A stretch of 64,000 bases of DNA from Bacillota bacterium (GTDB lineage: Bacteria; Bacillota; Clostridia; Christensenellales; Aristaeellaceae), in the NCBI GenBank assembly GCA_023425025.1, contig JAFADG010000043.1, forward strand, positions 107,307 through 171,306, given 5' to 3'. The translations under genes were made by a program, and so were the position numbers. Positions 59,007-64,000 of the stretch are shown piece after piece. Position 1 is the stretch's first letter. Every line of letters begins with the position of its first letter. A model generated the notes under the pieces. It was not told where the DNA came from. It was given only the letters and a program-made list of their open reading frames with translations, and did no database searches.

Positions 59007-59957
59007 ATGAGATCTATTGTAGAACAAATCAACGCGTACTTAGTATATTGTGAAAAACAAAAGGCCTTGTCGAAAAACAGCATCCGGGCATATAAAATTG
59101 ATATGGCGCAATTTATTGAATTCCTGAAAACTGGCTTCCCATCACTTGATACTATTCGAGATGTCAGCAAAGTTGTGCTGCAAAAATATATGCAATATCT
59201 TTTAGAGAATTATGCCGTCAAGTCATGTAAAAGAAAACTGGCCTGTATTAAAGCATTTTTTAACCATCTGGAGTTTGAAGATATCATTGATATCAATCCT
59301 ATGAGAAAGGTAAAGACAGCTTTTAAGGAACCCTTAGTACTTCCAAAGACATTAAAGATAATCGAGGTCCAGGCCTTATTGCAGCAGTTATATTTGCTTT
59401 ACCGCCAAGCGAAGTCCCCATTTGCACGCTTTAATCTAATTAAGAGCATTGCATATCTTGAGTTGCTATTTGCAACAGGCATGCGGGTTGGAGAATTATG
59501 TAGCCTATCTATAGAGTCTATTGATTTTGATCAAGCGTGCGTTCGCATAATGGGTAAAGGCCAAAAAGAACGAATCGTATACATTGCTTCTTCAGATGTA
59601 CTGAAAATATTGGGCGCCTACATTAAAATACGAAATACTTTGTCACCTGCCACCAACGCACTGTTCATTAATTTTTGGAAGAGAAAAATTAATACCGAAT
59701 CTGTACGCAATGATGTTAAAAAGTGGGCACATCTTATCTTACCCGGAAAGCGAATAACACCACACATGTTTCGCCATACCTTCGCATCTCTTCTTCTTGA
59801 GGAAGGTGTTGATATCAAGTTCATTCAGGAACTTCTTGGCCATAGCTCAATAGCAACAACACAGATATACTTACATATATCCAATTCCGCAATCAAGTCT
59901 ATTCTGTTAGCAAAACACCCTCGGTCCAAACTCCTATTGCAGTCGGCCCCTGCTTAA
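59007..59957 (+). CDS. Tyrosine recombinase (XerC/D type)
   Basis: 316 aa from the ATG after AAAGGAGA. N-terminal core-binding domain (about 4-95) and catalytic domain (about 110-295) with Arg160 (LFATGMRVGELC), Lys184 (GKGQKER), His253 and Arg256 (HMFRHTFAS), His279 (LLGHSS) and Tyr288 (QIYLH). It is closer to Xer/phage recombinases than to the first integrase in the window. It stands at the edge of an AT-rich defence island, just after repeat copy B, so it may have mobilised that island. Confidence 0.92.
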   Translation: MRSIVEQINAYLVYCEKQKALSKNSIRAYKIDMAQFIEFLKTGFPSLDTIRDVSKVVLQKYMQYLLENYAVKSCKRKLACIKAFFNHLEFEDIIDINPMRKVKTAFKEPLVLPKTLKIIEVQALLQQLYLLYRQAKSPFARFNLIKSIAYLELLFATGMRVGELCSLSIESIDFDQACVRIMGKGQKERIVYIASSDVLKILGAYIKIRNTLSPATNALFINFWKRKINTESVRNDVKKWAHLILPGKRITPHMFRHTFASLLLEEGVDIKFIQELLGHSSIATTQIYLHISNSAIKSILLAKHPRSKLLLQSAPA

Positions 59958-59962
59958 GACGC

Positions 59963-60015
59963 TGATAATTCTTTATTATCATAGCATGAGTGAGGGTAAT
60001 GAAGTGAGAGGTAAG
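59963..60015 (+). repeat. 53-bp inverted repeat, left copy
   Basis: TGATAATTCTTTATTATCAT through GTGAGAGGTAAG. It is perfectly inverted at 63620-63672. It contains a GAGGG ribosome site and a GTG followed by three codons identical to the kinase gene start (RGK), which here run into a stop after VRGKTCH. GAGAGG at its end serves as the ribosome site of thsA. Confidence 0.92.
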
Positions 60016-60017
60016 AC

Positions 60018-61391
60018 ATGCCACTAAATAGAGAGCAATTCATTAATCAATTTACGCGTCAGGCTCTAGATGAGAGAATTTCCCTTTTTGTGGGCGCTGG
60101 TGCTTCGACTGATGCTGGATATCCATCTTGGTATAATCTATTCAAGCCACTTGCTAAAGATCTGGGAACCGAACTCGATGAATCAACAAATTTATATAGA
60201 TTTGCACAATATTACTCTAACAAATTTGGACAAGCCGAACTCCGAAAGCGAATCAACGATATCATAAATATAAATAATTTCCGAAGCCCCTTGATTAATG
60301 AGCTTATAGATATTGGCTTTACAAATATATGGACTACGAACTTTGACAATGCTATTGAGCTTAATTACAAGAATCGCAATATTTTGACTAATCGAGTGTT
60401 TAAAGATGCGGATTTATCTAACATAGAGCTTAATAAGAGAATAAATATCTTTAAAATGAATGGAGATGTAACAAACCTTGAAGGTATTGTTGTCACGCAA
60501 AGAGATAACGAGGAGTATGCCGACAGTCATCGTATGATGCTGCTATTTTTTAAGAGAGAATTGATTTCTAGTACTTTCTTGTTTATTGGATATAGTTTTA
60601 TGGACTATCTGGTGATGGACTGCTTAAGTGAAATTACCAGATACTTAGGTGAGGCCGCCCCATATCATTACACAATAATGAAGGATGATCCAAGTAACCC
60701 ATACTTTAGCCACTTCATTGATGATATAGAACGAAGATACCATATCCGCGTTCTTCTTGTGAACGAGTATACGGATATAGTTTTTTTGCTGTGTGAGCTG
60801 AATAAGAGAATACGGAATAAAAGGGTTTTCATTTCGGGAGCATTCCGATCATTTGCGCAAGAAATCGATGAGTATTCCCATAATCTGGCGCGTAGTATAA
60901 CATCGCACTTATTAGATAATGATTATCGTATCGTAAACGGCATAGGCAGACATTTCGGGACTCACATCATAGGATATGCCAATGAGCATCTTGCAAGAAA
61001 GGGCGTTAAGGATATTGAAAAGCATCTCATCGTTAAGCCATTCGTTGGTCAAGGCGAAGAATCTTTGGTAGACAAAAAGAGGATGCGGGAGGACGTCATC
61101 GCCAAGTGTGGTTCGGTAATATTTGCGTTTGGAGACTATAATCGGCAATCTCCCAACCTCAACAGCGGGGTTAAAGAAGAGTTCGAAATTTCATTGGCTA
61201 ACCATAAAAACATTATACCTATAGCATATCCCGGAATGAGATCCGAGTTAATATGGAGCGAAATTAAAAGTAATGTAACTAGGTATCCATACTTGGAGAA
61301 AAGCATTGATTTACTAACTTCAGAATACGATACGGATGAGCTTGCGAAAATTATTGTCTATATATTAGATTCCGTACAGGATGTTATGTAA
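60018..61391 (+). CDS. thsA: Thoeris defence NADase ThsA (SIR2 + SLOG)
   Basis: 457 aa. Residues 15-235 are a SIR2-like NADase: LFVGAGASTDAGYPSWYNLF (NAD loop), FTNIWTTNFDNAIEL with the active-site Asn108, and INIFKMNGDVTN. In the last segment the catalytic His expected in KxHGD is Asn148. Residues about 270-455 are a SLOG domain (KRVFISGAFRSFAQE, DYRIVNGIGRHFGTHIIGYA, LIVKPFVGQG, SGVKEEFEISLA), which in ThsA senses the cyclic ADP-ribose signal made by ThsB. ThsA then depletes NAD+ to stop phage spread. The TIR gene converges on it. Confidence 0.9.
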   Translation: MPLNREQFINQFTRQALDERISLFVGAGASTDAGYPSWYNLFKPLAKDLGTELDESTNLYRFAQYYSNKFGQAELRKRINDIININNFRSPLINELIDIGFTNIWTTNFDNAIELNYKNRNILTNRVFKDADLSNIELNKRINIFKMNGDVTNLEGIVVTQRDNEEYADSHRMMLLFFKRELISSTFLFIGYSFMDYLVMDCLSEITRYLGEAAPYHYTIMKDDPSNPYFSHFIDDIERRYHIRVLLVNEYTDIVFLLCELNKRIRNKRVFISGAFRSFAQEIDEYSHNLARSITSHLLDNDYRIVNGIGRHFGTHIIGYANEHLARKGVKDIEKHLIVKPFVGQGEESLVDKKRMREDVIAKCGSVIFAFGDYNRQSPNLNSGVKEEFEISLANHKNIIPIAYPGMRSELIWSEIKSNVTRYPYLEKSIDLLTSEYDTDELAKIIVYILDSVQDVM

Positions 61392-62128
61392 TCATTGATT
61401 AATACGCACAATGAGTTCTCCAGTAACCACAACTCTCTATAATCTATTGTTAGGTTGAGGAGGGTTTCCGAAAATAACCGTTCAAATGCTTTGCCGGGTA
61501 CTTCACACAGAGGATCGAAAACTATTTTCTTTGACTCAATAATTGTAAGATATGCAGCATAAAGCAATGAAATCCTACTGTTAAGGTTTGCATGGTCAAC
61601 TTTCGTGTACCTATCTAATAATGAGTTCACTGGGCTCGGAAGAACCTGCAAACGGTCATTTACTATTTCACTGATAGTCCTATATCTACAGTTATCTAAA
61701 ATGTCATGTGTGATTTTGCACGCTATGTGATTGCATATTTCTAAAGTGCCAGCACTACGATTAGTTTCCTTAAAAATCAAGTTACTTATCCACGCAAACT
61801 CAGGAGGGATATCACAAGGCTTTAACTCATATAATAAAGGAAAAATTATGACTTTTCTTTTTTTGTATCTTAATTCGAGTATTTTTATTTCTTCCGTTGC
61901 GCATGATGAATCAACGGTGTTATTAGACAAAATAATTAATGCGTAACCACACCTTCCAGCCCCCTCCTCAAGATTCTTTTTTACACGATCATCTCCCATT
62001 ACCATATCATATCTATCATACCAAATATCGACACCATAGTTTTTTAGATGGTAGACAACTGGTTGCACTATATCATATCGGTCTTTAGCAGAAAAACATA
62101 TGAATAGTTTTTTAGAGAGATTACTCAT
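61358..62128 (-). CDS. thsB: Thoeris TIR-domain protein ThsB
   Basis: 256 aa. Residues 5-125 form a TIR domain: KLFICFSAKDRYDIVQPVVY (beta-A and BB loop), DIWYDRYDMVMGDDR, and SSCATEEIKILELRYKKRKV, where the Glu is in the catalytic position. The last 115 residues are helical and unlike any domain I recognise. In Thoeris, ThsB makes a cyclic ADP-ribose isomer after phage infection that activates ThsA. Here thsB points towards thsA and their 3' ends overlap by 34 bp, whereas known systems are usually co-directional. Confidence 0.82.
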   Translation of the reverse strand: MSNLSKKLFICFSAKDRYDIVQPVVYHLKNYGVDIWYDRYDMVMGDDRVKKNLEEGAGRCGYALIILSNNTVDSSCATEEIKILELRYKKRKVIIFPLLYELKPCDIPPEFAWISNLIFKETNRSAGTLEICNHIACKITHDILDNCRYRTISEIVNDRLQVLPSPVNSLLDRYTKVDHANLNSRISLLYAAYLTIIESKKIVFDPLCEVPGKAFERLFSETLLNLTIDYRELWLLENSLCVLINDYITSCTESNI

Positions 62129-62162
62129 AATTACCTCCCTGATTTTGGGATCCTATCGCCTG

Positions 62163-62930
62163 TTAGACTAGATGTTCATTTATCCAAGTCGCGATGCCAT
62201 TGCAATCGTTTGCTTCCGTAACATAATCTGCGATCTTTTTAAGGCCAGGAACGGCATTACCCATTGCCACACCGATACCGACATTTTCTAACATATCAAT
62301 ATCGTTTATATCATCTCCGAATGCCATCATGCTGGTAAGAGGTATTACGAAAAATTCTGACGCTCTTTTGGCAGCATACCCTTTGTTTGCATTTTTGTGA
62401 ACAATTATCGCATCTCCAAATGCCGTGTGATAAAAAGCGCTATCTGCAGTCATATAGTTTTTCAATGGGATTGAAGCAAGGAAACCCGACTTCATCCGAA
62501 TGCGTTGAACATCGCAGACCGGTAATTCGCCGAGGTTGCACGTCTTTCTACGCCCAGACCCAATATGACATATTTCGCCGCGAATGCTTGAATAGCTCCA
62601 CGTTTCATTATGTACATCGATTACCAAATCAGGAAAATCCTCATTCAGCCTTAGAAGTATCAAAGAGGCTTGCCTGTATGGTAATGCGTTGCTCTCTATT
62701 AACTGGTTTTCAACATACATTTCTGCACCGTTATAAAAAGCTATAAAATCGTATGGTATACCATTCAAAAGGCGTACATTCTTCTCCGATTTAGTCCGTG
62801 CAGTAATTATACCTATACGGTATCCTTTTTGCTTACAGGACTTTATTGAATTTGCTGTAATAGGGGATATAGTACTGTCAGAAGTAAATAATGTTCCATC
62901 TAAGTCAAACAAAATCATTTGGTGGTTCAT
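62163..62930 (-). CDS. HAD-superfamily (Cof-type) phosphatase
   Basis: 255 aa from MNHQMILFDLDGTLFTSDST; an ATG seven codons earlier is also possible. Motif I is DLDGT (Asp nucleophile and acid/base), motif II lies in IITARTK, and the last motifs are KGYAAKRASEFF and MAFGDDINDIDML. The large C2B cap places it in the Cof/YidA group, phosphatases for sugar phosphates, nucleotides or cofactors. It shares an operon with the kinase-like gene upstream and lies 34 bp from thsB. Confidence 0.88.
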   Translation of the reverse strand: MNHQMILFDLDGTLFTSDSTISPITANSIKSCKQKGYRIGIITARTKSEKNVRLLNGIPYDFIAFYNGAEMYVENQLIESNALPYRQASLILLRLNEDFPDLVIDVHNETWSYSSIRGEICHIGSGRRKTCNLGELPVCDVQRIRMKSGFLASIPLKNYMTADSAFYHTAFGDAIIVHKNANKGYAAKRASEFFVIPLTSMMAFGDDINDIDMLENVGIGVAMGNAVPGLKKIADYVTEANDCNGIATWINEHLV

Positions 62931-63007
62931 TTCATAAACATCCCTTTGCATGAATGAAAAGACTTAAAACTGAATAGTCATTATTTAAGCCTTTGGAGAC
63001 CTGTGTT

Positions 63008-63631
63008 TTATGGATCACATTCCTCGCTCAATATCTTCAAGACCGAAGAATATACTCTATCAATATCTTGATTTGCATCTATTCTCAAAACAGTATACTT
63101 TTCATTGGGAATCATACTTTCGTATCCTGCTTTTTTCTTTATCAAAGACTCTTCACTCTCGCTATAATGCGGCAGTATTCCGGTCTTGCAGCTTCTTTCT
63201 TTAAGCCTATTTATGGCAGTATCAATGCTTGCATCAAAATAAATTCCCAAATCAGGAGGAGGTAAGCATTCCAAAGCCATTGATATGCACTTATATGAAG
63301 GCTCCAGAAAAAGGTCTGTGAATAATTTGACGCATATAACATACCTATCTAGGATAACATTCATACCTTTGTCCAGAATTGGCAATATTGTATTGGTCAT
63401 CTTATAGATTACACTACCAATATGAAGCATATGCTTAAATTCATGTGAAAAGAGATCGCCTCCGGAAAAGTGCAACTTGGCTTCTGCTTGATATAACTCT
63501 TCTTCGAAAACAGCAGTTGTCAAACAGGATGTATATATTGTGTTTACTAATCCGCTATTCTCCATCATTTTTAGAATGGTAGATTTTCCACTTCCGTCTA
63601 TTCCGAACAAAATGATTAACTTACCTCTCAC
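63008..63631 (-). CDS. dTMP kinase-like P-loop protein
   Basis: 207 aa from a GTG placed 7 nt after GAGGG; this gives MRGKLIILFGIDGSGKSTIL, the classic thymidylate-kinase N-terminus. Other motifs: VILDRYVICV (the DRY/DRx motif), and a lid region near ERSCKTG. The central part is divergent and unlike housekeeping Tmk, so the substrate may be another nucleotide. Its leader and first codons are duplicated in inverse before thsA. It is the first gene of the minus-strand unit with the HAD phosphatase and thsB. Confidence 0.78.
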   Translation of the reverse strand: MRGKLIILFGIDGSGKSTILKMMENSGLVNTIYTSCLTTAVFEEELYQAEAKLHFSGGDLFSHEFKHMLHIGSVIYKMTNTILPILDKGMNVILDRYVICVKLFTDLFLEPSYKCISMALECLPPPDLGIYFDASIDTAINRLKERSCKTGILPHYSESEESLIKKKAGYESMIPNEKYTVLRIDANQDIDRVYSSVLKILSEECDP

Positions 63632-63672
63632 TTCATTACCCTCACTCATGCTATGATAATAAAGAATTATCA
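63620..63672 (-). repeat. 53-bp inverted repeat, right copy
   Basis: Exact reverse complement of 59963-60015. It spans the kinase leader from just after its predicted transcription start to the fifth codon. The two copies enclose thsA, thsB, the HAD gene and the kinase gene. Confidence 0.92.
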
Positions 63673-63686
63673 TGCCTCTCGCCTAG

Positions 63687-63714
63687 ATTATAGCATATTT
63701 TGGAAGAGTGTAAA
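63687..63714 (-). promoter_or_regulatory. Sigma-A promoter of the kinase-HAD-thsB unit
   Basis: Minus strand TTTACA (63709-63714), 16-bp spacer, TATAAT (63687-63692). The inverted repeat starts about 15 bp downstream, so thsA did not receive this promoter. Confidence 0.8.
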
Positions 63715-63720
63715 GTAAGA

Positions 63721-63777
63721 TTATTGCGGTTTCGGAAAATACATGCCTAGACGTGTTTGATTTAGTAACCGCAATAA
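63721..63777. repeat. 11-bp inverted repeat beyond the defence island
   Basis: TTATTGCGGTT (63721-63731) and AACCGCAATAA (63767-63777) are perfect inverted copies 35 bp apart, between the island and the insertion sequence. No coding frame is evident from 63715 to 63944. Confidence 0.6.
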
Positions 63778-63855
63778 ACTGCATAATAAGCAGTCGCTCG
63801 AAGGATAGGAATGGATTAGATTTTCTGATAAGCTACGCGTGGTTGACTGAAAATA

Positions 63856-64000
63856 GAGACCGTCCCTTCAGGCATGAGACCGTCCCGAATTTTGTGTAAA
63901 CCTCCAAGCTGTGATAGGATAGAAACAGCATGGAGGTTTCGTTTATGGCAAAGAGCAAGATCACCCCGGAGCAGAAGGCCCGCAGGGCGCAACTGGGCCA
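63856..64000 (+). mobile_element. Left end of an IS256-family-like insertion sequence (partial)
   Basis: GAGACCGTCCCGAATTTTGT then GTAAACC at 63876 resembles the terminal repeat of IS256/Mutator elements; a second GAGACCGTCCC lies 20 bp before it (63856). A transposase reading frame begins at 63945. The element continues beyond the window. Confidence 0.65.
63945..64000 (+). CDS. IS256-family-like transposase, N-terminus only
   Basis: The frame starts MAKSKITPEQKARRAQLG behind TGGAGG and runs off the window edge. The basic, Lys/Arg-rich beginning and the terminal-repeat-like sequence upstream fit IS256-family transposases. Too little is visible to name a specific element. Confidence 0.6.
   Translation, partial: MAKSKITPEQKARRAQLG

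Noticed and set aside
63632..63673. Longer start for the kinase-like gene
   Set aside because: The upstream ATG codons lack a ribosome site, while the GTG at 63631 has GAGGG at 7 nt and gives the normal kinase N-terminus.
1..64000. CRISPR array or complete rRNA/tRNA genes
   Set aside because: No regularly spaced direct repeats and no rRNA or full tRNA sequence were seen on either strand.

Overview
The window looks like chromosomal DNA from an anaerobic Clostridia-type Firmicute. The anaerobic (cbi) cobalamin route, B12 riboswitches, HypA/HypB nickel handling, consensus sigma-A promoters and strong GGAGG ribosome sites all fit that. Species cannot be read from the sequence. Several solute-binding proteins have ordinary signal peptides instead of lipoprotein signals, so a diderm lineage is possible. 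The metabolic core is GC-rich; roughly 58.5-63.7 kb is visibly AT-rich and looks acquired.

Layout. 1-8.9 kb is mixed: a DUF4367-type membrane protein, a small secreted protein, a Tn916-type integrase beside a relic of a peptidoglycan-binding (endolysin-like) gene, an FMN reductase with a MerR regulator, a DUF421 membrane protein, QueH, a LysR regulator, a DinB-family protein, a DapF-like epimerase lacking both usual catalytic cysteines, and RpiA. 8.9-20 kb is one long plus-strand operon under a B12 riboswitch: corrinoid ABC importer, then the late cobalamin genes (cobT, cobU, cobS, a short cobU-like gene, cobC, cbiB, cobD, cbiP, cobA) and a DUF2284 protein. 21.2-35.5 kb is a second, minus-strand operon under its own B12 riboswitch: exported CbiK, a repeat-bearing binding protein with FecCD permease and ATPase, then cbiL, cbiET, cbiF, cbiG, cbiH, cbiD, cbiC, cbiA, a 31-codon ORF and cbiJ, mostly coupled by ATGA overlaps. 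Together these encode nearly the whole path from sirohydrochlorin to cobalamin. Uroporphyrinogen methylation and lower-ligand synthesis are not in the window.

35.5-46.6 kb holds a DUF4418/FtsX-type ABC system with an attenuator-like leader, a nickel/peptide-type ABC importer with a structured leader ending in a terminator, an acetyltransferase, and hypA with two hypB paralogues. No hydrogenase or urease structural gene is present. 46.9-53.3 kb carries two aldo/keto reductases, an SDR, a DsbA-family protein, a flavin reductase and an ABC exporter. 53.3-58.9 kb is a sugar ABC operon with a GntR/RCK_C regulator, bracketed by two degenerate copies of a repeat of about 330 bp that includes a tRNA-3'-end-like segment.

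59-63.7 kb is a small defence island: a tyrosine recombinase, then a Thoeris pair (ThsA SIR2-SLOG and ThsB TIR) whose genes converge and overlap, a HAD phosphatase and a dTMP-kinase-like protein. A perfect 53-bp inverted repeat flanks the four-gene block; it duplicates the leader and first codons of the kinase gene in front of thsA. The window ends inside what appears to be an IS256-family insertion sequence.
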